NCBI GenBank assembly: GCA_947359465.1
Contig: OX375872.1
Coordinates: 130,671,453 to 130,735,452, forward strand
DNA from: Metellina segmentata
Lineage: Eukaryota > Arthropoda > Arachnida > Araneae > Tetragnathidae
DNA length: 64,000 bases
Direction: 5' to 3'
Within the stretch, counting starts at the first letter, position 1, and the number at the start of each line of letters is the position of its first letter. The notes under the pieces are model-generated. The model was not told the origin of the DNA. It saw only the letters and a program-made list of their open reading frames with translations, and made no database searches. Shown piece after piece: positions 42,580 to 53,332 of this stretch. The translations under genes and the position numbers were made by a program.

Positions 42580-43275
42580 TGTTGAACAACCGGATTTAAA
42601 AGAGGGCCAAATTCAACTATATGTGAAGGATGATAAGGGGCAAACTCAACTATAAGTGGAGGAAGATTGGGAGAAAAATCAACTATAAGTGGAGGAAGAT
42701 TTAAAATTCAACTGTAAGTGTAGAAAAATAAGGAGAAAATTCAACTATAAGCAGAGGAAAAGTAGGAGAAAAACTCTACTATTTGTGGAGGAAAATTATA
42801 AGCAAACTCAACTATATGTGGAGGAAGATTGGAAAAAACCTCAAATATAAGTGGAGGAAGATTGAAAGAAAACTCAACTATAAGTGGAGGAAAATGAAGA
42901 GAAAATTCAATTGTTAATGGACGAAAATTAGGAGAAAAAACTCTACTATTAGTGAAGGAAAAATTGGAAACAAACTCAACTATATGTGGAGGAAGAATGG
43001 AAGCAAACTCAACTATACGTGCAAAAGGAACTTTGACTGAAAACATAACTATTTATGGAAGAAGATTGGGAGAAAACTCAACTATAAGTGGAGGAAAATT
43101 AATTGAAAACTCAACTATAAGTGGAGGAAAATTAGTTGAAAACTCAAATATAAGTGGAGGAAGAAGATTGGGAGAAAACACAGCTTTATGTGGAGGAAGA
43201 TTACGAGAAAACCAACTATAAGTAGAGTAAAATTGGGAGAAAACTCAACTATAAGTGGAGCGAGGAAACACAACT
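42580..43275. repeat. 33-bp minisatellite, about 20 units
   Basis: Units of ACTCAACTATAAGTGGAGGA followed by AGATTGGGAGAAA. Because 33 is a multiple of three, frames stay open on both strands: 89 codons plus (11-residue period LGENSTISGGR) and 101 codons minus (period resembling VEFSSNLPPLI). There is no flanking coding context, and units vary freely at all codon positions, so I treat it as a minisatellite. Confidence 0.85.
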
Positions 43276-43289
43276 AAATGAAAGAGTTC

Positions 43290-44700
43290 ATTCCGAATAT
43301 TAACTCTAACAATTTATGTACCATAGCACACAAATAGCCTCCATTCCATACCAATTCAAATATTAACTTTCCTACCAGTCCGAATACTGTCTGTATTAAA
43401 ACACTCATGACATTGCCTGAAATGGGCCGCTTCCTACCACCAAATACTAACTACATCTAGACACATTCCAGTCTGTCACCTGACCCCATTCTTTTTTACC
43501 ATTCAAATTTTATTTTGTTTCTATTATTTTAAGATAACCATAATGGACCACACATATTATTCTTGTCTACCTTATCTAATGTTAACATATTCCATAGTCT
43601 GAGTTACCAGATCTTCCCTAGCAGTCTGATCTTAAACATTAACACAACCCACATTCCCTTGCACCATATTCGTTTCATATCCCCGAATATTAACTGCAAA
43701 TACACACATTTCATCTGCCAAAGTGTCTCAATCTTCCCTACCAGTTATCTTAACGCTCATGTTTTCATGCTTCGGTTTTCTTACAGCAAAATAACCACTA
43801 TGTGGACCATATTATCCTTATCCCCTATTAAGTCCAAAATACATTCCGAGGTTCAAAGTGCCCCTTATGTACCCTACCACCAAATATTAACACTAACTAC
43901 ACACATTCCGTTCCAACAAATGGCTCAGGGATTTTCCTTTGATGTCCAAATATTAACTCTAATAACCACATTTCATTCAGCCGAAATGGTTCTCGTTCCA
44001 TGCCACAAATGTTAACTCTAACTATACACATTTTATGGATCAAAATATCTCAAACTTCCCTATCAATCACTTGAGCGTAAGTTTTTCTTATAGCAAAATA
44101 ACTACAATAGACCATATTATTCTCTTCTTGCTAATATAATGTTAGGTCCGATGCATATACCATGGGTCAAAGTGCGCAGATCTTTCCCACCAGTCTGAAT
44201 ATCAACTCTAACAATGGACCATATTATTCTCGCTCATAGAATATTGTGTCTAAAACTCGAAAGTAGCCCCCAGATATGTTCCCTACCACCGAATATTAAT
44301 AATTAAACTCATTTCATGGACCAAAATACCTCGATCTCCTCTACCATTCCCAATATTAACTTTACTAGTATTCCAATGTAGCAAATATATTACTACCGAA
44401 TATTAACTCAAACTTACACACGTTTCATTTGTCAAAATGTCTCCCTCTTCAATACCAGTCACTTGATAGCTTCAGTTTTTCTTTCGGTTTTCCTATAGCA
44501 AAATAACCACGATGAACAATATTATCCTTATCTCGCTCATTAAATATTAAATCCAAAGCACATTCCATGTGCCAAAGTTTCCTAATGTTCCCTACAAGTC
44601 TGAATATTAACTCTAACAACCCACATTTCATTGCGCCAAAATGGCCCGTTCTTTACCACCGAATATTAACTTTAACTACAACATTTTAATTCAAGGACCT
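43290..44700. repeat. Degenerate C-rich/T-rich tandem array, period about 70 bp
   Basis: Recurring phrases CCACCGAATATTAACTCTAA, CTACACACATTTCAT, GGACCAAAATGCCTC, TTCCCTACCAGTC, TAGCAAAATAACCAC and a GGACCATATTATTCTC stretch appear in varying order with units of roughly 65-80 bp, arranged in a higher-order pattern of about 450 bp. The 150-codon forward frame (43563-44015) follows the repeat and is not a gene. Confidence 0.75.
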
Positions 44701-45370
44701 GATGAAAAGACCTAACAACTCAATCAATTAGGCCTCAAACACAGATTTTAGTAGCAACTCACGTTATTAACTTTTTTCTACCCCTCCATTAATTAAACTC
44801 GGAATAGTACAGACCTATCCATACTGCAGAGTACGGAATCCAGAATTGTGGACATTACAAAGTAATAGTCAAAAAAGTTCCCGAATCTATTTGTTTATTG
44901 AACGAGAAAGATGAAGACAAAAAAGTCCCCATCAGTTTGTGCATATGCGATTAACTCTAATTGAAATTACATTCATACCATGGAAATCATTAATTGGCCA
45001 GTGAAAAAAGAGGAGCCAAGAAAATATGTGACATATAAAAACAATAGAGAAAATAATGAACATGCTTGTACTAAATTGATGAAGAGGTTCTTTTTCGTTT
45101 CTTCCATCTGCTTAGACTTAGAAAATAAAAGGAAAACTGAAGGTAAAAAGGATGTCACATGGGGGATTATTTCTCTTGGTTAGCCTAATTAGGTTTCCCA
45201 AACTACGTGGAAAGTTTTAATGAGTCTTACAATTTCTAAACTTTTCTTTGACACTGCGATTTCAGTTACCATAATTTCGTTTTGCAGTATACTGAGGGCC
45301 TTAAAAATCTATATCGAAAGTGATTGCAAAAAGAATGAGTTGACTTATTTATTTTTGAGCTAACATGGCT
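44701..45370. other. Non-repetitive stretch
   Basis: No recognised repeat. Opposed frames of about 60 codons at 44973-45183 overlap each other and look random. Confidence 0.4.
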
Positions 45371-47720
45371 GAGTTCTTTGTTTCCACTCTCTGTCCATTG
45401 ACTGATTAATTTATGAAACAGCAAAGGAAATTTGATTTCCATATGAAAAAAGCTTTGGTTTGCTTTATGTTTTATGAAGTATGAATGATTGGTGTGTTAC
45501 TTATTTACCAATTATTTCAATATCGTAAAAACTCCTTGTGTTGTGGTACAACTTGTAGTGCAATATGAATGCTTGGCGTGTTACTTATTTATCTGATTAT
45601 TTCAATATGATAAAGCTCCTTCGGCTGTGGTGTGTTTTATTGTGATGTAAATAGAAATACTTGGACCTGTTACCAATTTACCCTATGATTTCAATATGAA
45701 AAAAGCTCCTTCGGTTACGATATGTTTTAAAATGATGCTTAAAAAATGCTTGGCTGGTTACCAATTTATCTGAGGATTTTTATAAGGAAAAAGCTTCGGT
45801 CGGTGGTGGTATGTTTAAAGGGATATAAATAGGAATGCTTGACATATTACTGATTTGACTAAGGATTTTACTTTGGAAAAACGTTAGCAGTGGTGTGTTT
45901 TAAAGGTATGTTTATAGGAATATTTGGCAGGTTACTGATTTAGCTTTGGATATTAATATGGAAAAAAGTTTCGTTGGTAGTATGCTTTGTAATAAAATAT
46001 GAATGCTTGGCGTGTTACTTATTTATTCGTGATTTCAATACGGAAAAAGCTAAAGTGATGCAATAGGAATAATTTGGAAAAGCGTCAGCTCTGGTATGTT
46101 TCAAAGTTATGTTAATAGGAATGCCTTGCAGATTACTAATGTATAGGCGTGGGAAAAAAAACCCGAAATATCTCTTTTACTTCGAGCGCTATTCATACTA
46201 GACAAAATTCAAAGGTATCAGTCAATAGGGAATAACTTTCACTAGAAATTTAAATCCAAAATATTTACAAAAGAGGATGTCTTCGTATCAAATTTTGCTC
46301 AAACAACAAAATTGTTAATGGAAACACCGTGTTTTGATGCGCCAGAATCAGATTCTATGTAACAAATTAATTTAAATATAAAATTTCATGACTTTTCTAT
46401 CAATATAACCCGAGATATTCAATGTTAAAATTAGTTTCAATTTCAGGGATCATCCTTCATATAGAAAGACGCTATTCGTAGATCTATATTAATTGTCGTT
46501 ATCGCTACCCGAATTTAAAATTTGAACACTATTTCAATCTTATTTTTCAGCAATCCGAGTATTATTATATTTATGCAAGTGGAAACGATTTGAGAATTAC
46601 ATTATTATATCTACTATTCAAGTGCAAACGATCCGAGGTTTGCAAAACGTTTTATAAACTTTTGGTTTCTCCCTAAAATTGCACTAATTGGACAAATTTG
46701 ACGTAGCTCAAAAATTAATAATTGGAATTTTACATGGTCATACTAGAACTCCTTCTGAATCGATTCCCATAAAAATATAATAAGGTTTCAATTCATTATT
46801 TTTTCAAGCATTGATTTAATAATTTTTAATGCATGCTAAAAATTACTTTTAACATACAACACTAGGTGTATTGTGTTTGGGTTGTTTAATAGTAACATAG
46901 TACAAAAAATCAGCAATATAGAAATATTATTGAGGAAGATATCCATAAAAGTCTAAGATACTGATTTTTAACATTAGGAGCTCCAGTCTTTCTGCCTTCA
47001 TAACTTCGAAACGGTATAAGACCTAAAGACACGAAATTTGGTACCTGAAGTAAATTTTTGATATAGATTTGAAATTATGTGTCGAAATAAGGGATTCTTA
47101 TCGGAAACTATGAAGTTCGTGCTCAATTTAATATGAAGCCGGCCCCTAATGCAAATTTCATTATTTTGAAATTATAGAAGACTTTGGTTCCTGTCAAATG
47201 CCATCTTTGAATTTGCTCTACGGTTAAAATTACTCGAATGAAGAGGGGTGGTTTGGATTTTTCAGCTATTATTCGTAGAATTTTAATATGAAAAAGCTCC
47301 TTTTGTTGCGGTATGTTTTATAATGATGTGTATATAGGAATGCTTGGTGTATTACTAGTTTACCTGAGGATTTCTCAATAATGAAAATGCGTAGGTTGTG
47401 GTATGTTTAAAAGTGTAAATAGAAATCCTTGCTGATTTATCCTTTGATCTTAATCTGAAAAAAGTGTCGGCTATGGTATATCTTCAACTGATGTAAGTAA
47501 TAATTATTGCCATTTTACTGATTATCTAAGGATTTTAATTTGTGAAAAGGCGTCGACTGTGGTATGTTTTGTTATAAAACATGAATGCTTGACGTGTTAC
47601 TTATTTACCCGAATATTTAAAAATAGAAAAGCTCCTTCGTTTGTGTATGGTTTACAGTAATGTATACGGTAATGCTTGTCAGATTACTGATTTACCTGAC
47701 GATTTTAATACGAAATTGGG
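45371..47720. repeat. 105-bp array (second 105-bp family), split by a 1.1-kb element
   Basis: Units of TTTCAATATGGAAAAAGCTC, CTTCGGTTGTGGTATGTTTT, a GTGATGTAAATAGGAATGC stretch and TTGGCGTGTTACTGATTTAC run from 45.37 to 46.15 kb (about eight) and resume at 47.28 kb for about five more. The spacing is 95-110 bp. Confidence 0.8.
46160..47275. mobile_element. Non-autonomous inverted-repeat element inside the 105-bp array
   Basis: Left end region TTCGAGCGCTATTCATACTA with GACAAAATTCAAAGGTATCA is matched in reverse complement at the right by TTCGAGTAATTTTAACCGTA with GAGCAAATTCAAAGATGGCA, so the termini are diverged inverted repeats of at least 50 bp. The array units resume on the far side. A partial copy in opposite orientation lies at 31.58-32.09 kb. 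There is no transposase frame. Confidence 0.65.
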
Positions 47721-47904
47721 TTGGAAGAAAATCTATATCGAAGCGGGAATCGATATCAAAGCGGATTGGCCAATCCGCTACTCTTCCAACCGGGCTACCT
47801 CAATCCCCATTCTAAGGAATGGAACCAATAGAATCCTACCAAAGGTGTAAAGATTTCAATATTTCTTTTACCCAATAGATGCGGTTATTCAGTCATTAAG
47901 TGAG

Positions 47905-48217
47905 CAGTGGTAGCCCAGTTAGAAAGAACAATGGATTAGTAACTGGAAGGTTGCAATTTAGAAAATAAGTTCAACCAAAGATAGTCATGTACGGGGAGGC
48001 TGGTGCATGTTAAATATGTCATGGTTAAAAATTTCCTCATGTTGGCGCTGTGAGGAAGTTCGGACAGTGGATTTCAGATCACACGTTGCCTCGTCATCTG
48101 ACCATGGTTCAAAATTACGTGGTGTTGTCCCCAAGGGATCCTTCCCTTGGGGAACCATCCCTGGCAATCGCCAATAGCCCGATGTATTGATACAGTGCGA
48201 CGTTAAGTAACTACATA
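47905..48217 (+). mobile_element. SINE type A2, nearly full length
   Basis: Head AGCAGTGGTAGCCCAGTTAG (A-box-like TGGTAGCCCAG), AACTGGAAGGTTGC (degenerate B box), CATGTACGGGGAGGCTGGTG, GGTTCAAAATTACGTGG, CAATCGCCAATAGCCCG and tail GTGCGACGTTAAGTAACTAC. Another SINE begins 31 bp later in opposite orientation. Confidence 0.85.
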
Positions 48218-48248
48218 ACTACCTACTTCAATCATTAAGTGTGGGTAG

Positions 48249-48500
48249 ATATTTTAATTAACGTCGCACTTGAACAAGACAGAGGGCCATTGGCGACGAT
48301 CCGGAATCAAACCTGAGGGGTCCCGAGGACAACACCACGCAATTTTGAACCACGATCAGATGACGAGGTCGCACGTGAGCCAGCACCTCACTCTCCAAAC
48401 TTCCATACCACGCCAATGTGAGAACATTTGAAGCCAAGTCATATTTAATTTTCGCCAGCCACCGCGTACATGACGGTCTTTAGTAAAAGCAATACTACAC
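48249..48500 (-). mobile_element. SINE type A2, reverse orientation, tail-to-tail with the previous
   Basis: Starts TTTTAATTAACGTCGCACTT, then GGCCATTGGCGACGATCC, CACGCAATTTTGAACCACG, CTCACTCTCCAAACTTCC, GCCAGCCACCGCGTACATGA and CGGTCTTTAGT. The tRNA-like head is lost. The pair could form a large hairpin if transcribed. Confidence 0.8.
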
Positions 48501-49369
48501 TGCTCTAAAGTCTCGTTAAATTTAGAGGGTTAAAGGATAAAAAAAATGTGCGTGTTTTTATTGAAAGACAATTTTAGCCTCTCAAATAAAAAGTAAAGAA
48601 AATCAGAATTAAATGTATAATTGTGTCCAATTTAATGGTGAGGAATTAAATTGGAACTAACTGAATTAAATACAATTGGATAGTATCTTGTCACAAAAAA
48701 ATTAAAATTATATCGGTAAACCATTCCTCAATCAAGCTTCTATTTTAACACAAAACCCTATTTTTTTGTTACATTTGCTACTTGAGTGAAATTTTAACAC
48801 TTTATTTTACTCTGTTCCTAGATTCAACTATTTCCAAAAAATATTTTCGGCACATATCTAGAAAAATGGCAATTGCGGATTTCATTTTCGAAAATTATCT
48901 TTGTTTATTTTAAAAGAGGATTTTTTCGTGTGTTTAATTAAGAAATATGTTCATTGTTAGCAAAATGGAAGTTCAATGTTTAACTTGATTTTCAAAGTAT
49001 CTGTAAATGAAAAGCCTTTTATTTGATGAGTTACATTAAACCATTTTAAACGACGATTGCGTAATGTATACAGCATGAGAAATACGTCTTCGGTAAAATT
49101 TAAATGTGGAATTAGAAAATATGAGAACTCATTAAGTTTACTTAAGTAATGTTTCGAATTCTTAATATATATAGCTGTTGCACATTTTAATTTGTTTCAT
49201 CACATTAAAAGTGTTCTAGGAAATATATCGGCAACAGGATTTACAAAGCTTTCGCATTATGTAAGTACATCGTTATTAGAATAGCAGTAGAAGAAGGGTT
49301 GCCAGAAGATGAATATCAGAAAATAGAACATTTGGTAAAATTATTTTGAAAAAAGGAGGACAGGAAAAG
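48501..49369. other. AT-rich stretch; TTAA-type end motif near its start
   Basis: TTTAGAGGGTTAAAGG at 48524-48539 resembles the AGAGGGTTAA terminus of the TTAA-CCCTCT elements, but no partner end was found. Otherwise nothing is recognisable. Confidence 0.4.
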
Positions 49370-49480
49370 TGAAAATCCAGAGAAATGTTTTAATTACTTC
49401 CGAATAAGTGTTAAATCATTTGAAAATCTTACGGGAAAAATTACGACTCAAAATACATGGTAGAGATTACCTCCTATAAT
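49370..49480 (+). pseudogene. Possible Harbinger/PIF transposase relic
   Basis: One frame reads SENPEKCFNYFRISVKSFEN and LTGKITTQNTW followed by a stop. The pattern YFR-(I/M)-S-x-x-(S/T)-F-x-x-L with a following K-x-x-T-x-W resembles the N-terminal part of Harbinger-type transposases. Only about 35 residues survive, so this is a weak call. Confidence 0.35.
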
Positions 49481-50599
49481 GTTCTAAATCCAAATGCACC
49501 GCCTGCTTAGAATTTCGATTAATAAATTAACTGCAACCAATATTATATTCTTTTAACTTAGAGATTGATGCGTTTTAATAATACGTACGATTTTTGTGCA
49601 ATATACTAGATCTAGTACATATTTGAAAAGATTTGTTTTATCTAACGATATAGTAGACAATAAGAATATATTAGCGCGTTAAGTTTGAAATGTGAAATAC
49701 ATTTTTTAATATAATCCGAAATAATGAACAAAGAGAACAAAAAGTGAACAACCGAAAAAAAGAGGACATAAAAAGATCTGACTTATATAAAAAAGACAAG
49801 GGAAAAGAGGACATGTTCTCTTTAAAAGAGATGTTCTGGTGAACTTAGAAGTTACTCTGGTAGAAGTTACTTTGTTATTATTACAAATGGATTCTTTTGA
49901 CATTGAACGTGTTGCATATTTCCTTCGAGTGTTCATATTAATGAATGGTAAATTACTGATGTTTAATTTTGCAATTTCCTGGTTTTAGAACTTTACTGTT
50001 TCGTGTTTACATATTCTTATTAGTTAATTTGGCGGATCTTTTTAAAATACGCAGTGAGTTAGTTGCCTCTTAGTCTTTATATATGCACTGTTCGTATCGT
50101 TCTGTATGCTTCTCTGATTCGATGTCTCTTTATAATTATTAAATGTCTTATTGGACTCAAGGTATCGGAACACGTTAAAAGTGTCCTTTTTGACCAAAAA
50201 TTCCGAAAAAGATTTTATCTTATTTTATAGAGTATTTATTTGATTTTCCAAAATATATTGGATTTTTTATCTAATTTAATTAGTTGCAGTTATATTATTA
50301 ACCGGAAGTAGGTATGGAAAACACCGGAAGTGGGCGTTAAAAGACAAAAAATCTGTCAAAATTTAAATTTACTTTTTTGTGCAAATATAATTTTAAAAAG
50401 TTTTCTTAAATGTTTAAATAGTTTCACTTATGGAAATATTGTGAACACTTTTAAAGAGAAGTGAAGAATAAAATTGTTTATACAATCAGCAAAATCAAGA
50501 GAGAACAAACGATACACTTCAAACTTTTTTTTACTTTAAATTAATATTCATACATTATTTCCTCACTTCAAATGTTATAACGCAAAACGTTATTGATGG
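49481..50599. other. AT-rich stretch without recognisable features
   Basis: No tandem repeats or recognisable protein. A 76-codon minus frame (49936-49706) is not recognised. Confidence 0.4.
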
Positions 50600-51115
50600 A
50601 TTCTCGTGCATCTATAAAGCAATAGACATCTGTGGAGGAATCTAGTGCAGCTATCTCCTAGAGAATGGAAAATTATCATGATTTAGACAATGCGGTTTAA
50701 AAGCTTGAGTTCGTGAGACGGGTCATACTATTTCATAGGCAGATATGTTAGGATTTTAAAGTACTTGCATTTCAAAGGTGTACCGTGACTATAAGAATTC
50801 CGGCGAAACCTGTAACTTGCGACGACAGAATAGACTTGATCGCCTGGCAAGAATCATTTCACACGATAGGCGTGCAACACTGCTTCAAATAACACCGACA
50901 TTCAATGTGGGATTTAAAAAGATCAGAATGACTACTGTGCAGTGTTCACTCAAAAATTTGGATATTAGGAGTCAAGTACCTTTGATGATATAATCGACAC
51001 ACAGCTATGCGCCTCGCCTGGTATCGTGAACACCATCACTAGATGACTGTAAACAAGTAACCTGATCTGACGGGTCGTGATTACAACTGTTTCTGACAGA
51101 TGGAAGAATCCGTGG
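50600..51115 (+). pseudogene. Tc1-like transposase relic (N-terminal half)
   Basis: From ATG at 50665: MENYHDLDNAV, stop, then after frameshifts VYRDYKNSGETCNLRRQNRL, DRLARIISHDRRATLLQITP, TFNVGFKKIRMTTVQCSLKN and LDIRSQVPL. This is the paired helix-turn-helix DNA-binding region of a Tc1-like transposase (R-L-x-R-I-x-x-x-DRRATL-x-QI). Farther on, MRLAWYREHHH-like text marks the start of the catalytic domain, after which the sequence is lost at the foldback element that begins near 51115. The same family supplies the shorter relic at 16.6 kb. Multiple stops; inactive. Confidence 0.65.
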
Positions 51116-51925
51116 GGTACAGCTGCAGTCTACGTTTATAGCGGTGGCAACGGCCTTGGCGATTTTTCTTTTGACGCACTTATAAAGTCATCATCAAAAA
51201 TATTTTCTTGTTGCAACGTAAAATGAAAGCTTAAAAACCCATTTGTGAACGCTTTGAAAAATTTATTTTTTGAAATGTTGAAAACGACATAAACGAACAC
51301 AAAAAGAACGATTAGGCACTCCTTCACTTCCAAACGTATGCCTTCCAGCAAAAAACTGAGTTGCGAATGTTGGGTAAAAATGCCGTGAAACTTATAAATT
51401 ACACTAAATACCGTGGGCATTTTAAAAAAAGAAAACGATTTTTAAAAGAAATAAAGCAAGGAATAATACAACCTGATACGTCAGAACTGCTCCGTGAAAA
51501 ATTATTAAAAAATAAAATACCCCAAATGGCGAAAAAACAATAAATATAAGATAACACTACCATGAAAAAATTGCAATAAAATAAAATTCCACAGTTGTAG
51601 GAACTCATTAAATGAACCTATGAAATCAAAGAAAACAAAATTTAAAGGACCAATAACAATCAAAGGATATTTAAAAAATAAAATAACCAATGGAATCAAA
51701 GACAAATTTTCAAACGAACCAATGAAATCAAACGAATTTTACGGATTTTGAAAGAACTTCCCAGAAAAATCAAAATGAAAATTTAAACTTTCCGTTTGCC
51801 GAGGTTGCCATGAAAACCATAATAACCGTAAATACAGATGGGTTGCCTTAACTTCGCTACTAGAAGAGTGACAAAAAAATCGCCAAGGCCGTTGCCACCT
51901 CTATAAACGCAGACTTTAGTTGTAC
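51115..51925. mobile_element. Foldback element with about 55-bp inverted termini
   Basis: Left arm GGTACAGCTGCAGTCTACG, TTTATAGCGGTGGCAACGGC, CTTGGCGATTTTT (to 51168) is matched by the right arm in reverse complement from about 51925 down to 51874: GGTACAACTAAAGTCTGCG, TTTATAGAGGTGGCAACGGC, CTTGGCGATTTTT. The last 33 bp differ at one base. The 0.7-kb interior is AT-rich with short direct repeats (AACCAATGAAATCAAA) and a 60-codon lysine-rich frame on the plus strand (51361-51543) that I do not recognise. It lies within or beside the Tc1-like relic. Confidence 0.7.
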
Positions 51926-53332
51926 CTCCGTGGGTGTATAAGACCCCATGATACCATGGATCAGAAGGGAACAACTTTCAAAACAAAAAATTAATAATAG
52001 AAATAGCTAGTAAGCCACTTTGAATTTCGTAAACGGACAAAGGTGATTTTTAAATATAGATTGGTAAGTAAAATTAACATACAGTACACACATTCATAAT
52101 GTTATCAATCTAGGGTTACCACAGATATTGACTCCAATGCATACTTTGGGGTTTTATATAAAATTTAAAGACAATAAAGTAGTTAAATAAATATATCAGT
52201 GATACAGTTCGAAAAACGTTCTAAGAACTCGTTATAAGTACTTCTATGCGAATGGAATTTTAATTAATTTTTTACAATTTAATTTGTTTCAACATGTTAA
52301 TATTTTACGAAAAATGTCAGAATTTACGTCATTTAAAGAGACAGATAATACAATTGCTTGAAAAAAAGTTATCTTTTATTTCGAAAGGGAATGTCTCCTG
52401 TAATTGAAACATAATGATAGAAACATATAGTACCAATTTGTATTTTGTAGAAGAACAAACGACTCTAGATTGGTTGGATAGGTAGAATTTATGCACACAC
52501 ACATAAAGTTATCAATCTAGGGTTAGTACAAACATTGACGCTAATGAATATTTTATGATTTTCTACCCAATTGAAATAGAATAATGATGTTTAATAAATG
52601 CATCAATGTTACAGTTAAAAAACGATCTGCAAACTCATTAAACTTACTTCTGAGTTTGGAAATTTAGTTAATCTTTTTACGTAACTTAATTTTTTCAACA
52701 TGTTAATGTCTTACGAAAAATGTTGCCAAAATTGCAGTTTGAATACAATAACGCAGAATAAATCAATGATGCACTTTAATAAGTAAATAAATCATATAGT
52801 TTTTAAAAAATCTAAAAACTTGTTAAACTTACATCTGAGTTTGTAATTTTAATTAATTTTTTTATTTGTTCAAACATGTTAATATTTTACAAAAAAATGC
52901 AATTTAAATAATTTTTTTAATCTTTGAAATACAAAGATAATACAATTGCGAGAGAAAGAAACTTCTTTTTTTTTTACTTCGAAAGAGCAAACTTTGTGTA
53001 TTTGAAACATAAGGATAGAAATAGGTAGTAATTCTAAAAGCTACTTTGAATTGTATAAAAAGACAAACTGCTGTTTTAACTCTTAGATTGGTAAATTTTA
53101 CTTATAGTACACACATTTAAATATAAAAACGAAACTTAATAAATACATTAATGATACAATTTAAAAATAGATCGGGAAAATTGTTATACTCATTTCTACG
53201 AATTTGGAAATTTAATTAATTTTTTTATTTAACTTAATTTTTTAACGTGTTAATGTTTTTAGAAAAACGTTGGCAAAACTATAATTTAAATAAATACCGC
53301 ATTTTCATAAATACGTCAATAACGCAGCTTAA

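Noticed and set aside
42741..43221. Repetitive-protein gene in the 33-bp array
   Set aside because: Frames are open on both strands because of the period. No upstream or downstream coding sequence and no signal peptide.
43563..44015. 150-codon forward frame as a gene
   Set aside because: It follows a degenerate 70-bp tandem repeat, with residues repeating accordingly. No start or splice context.
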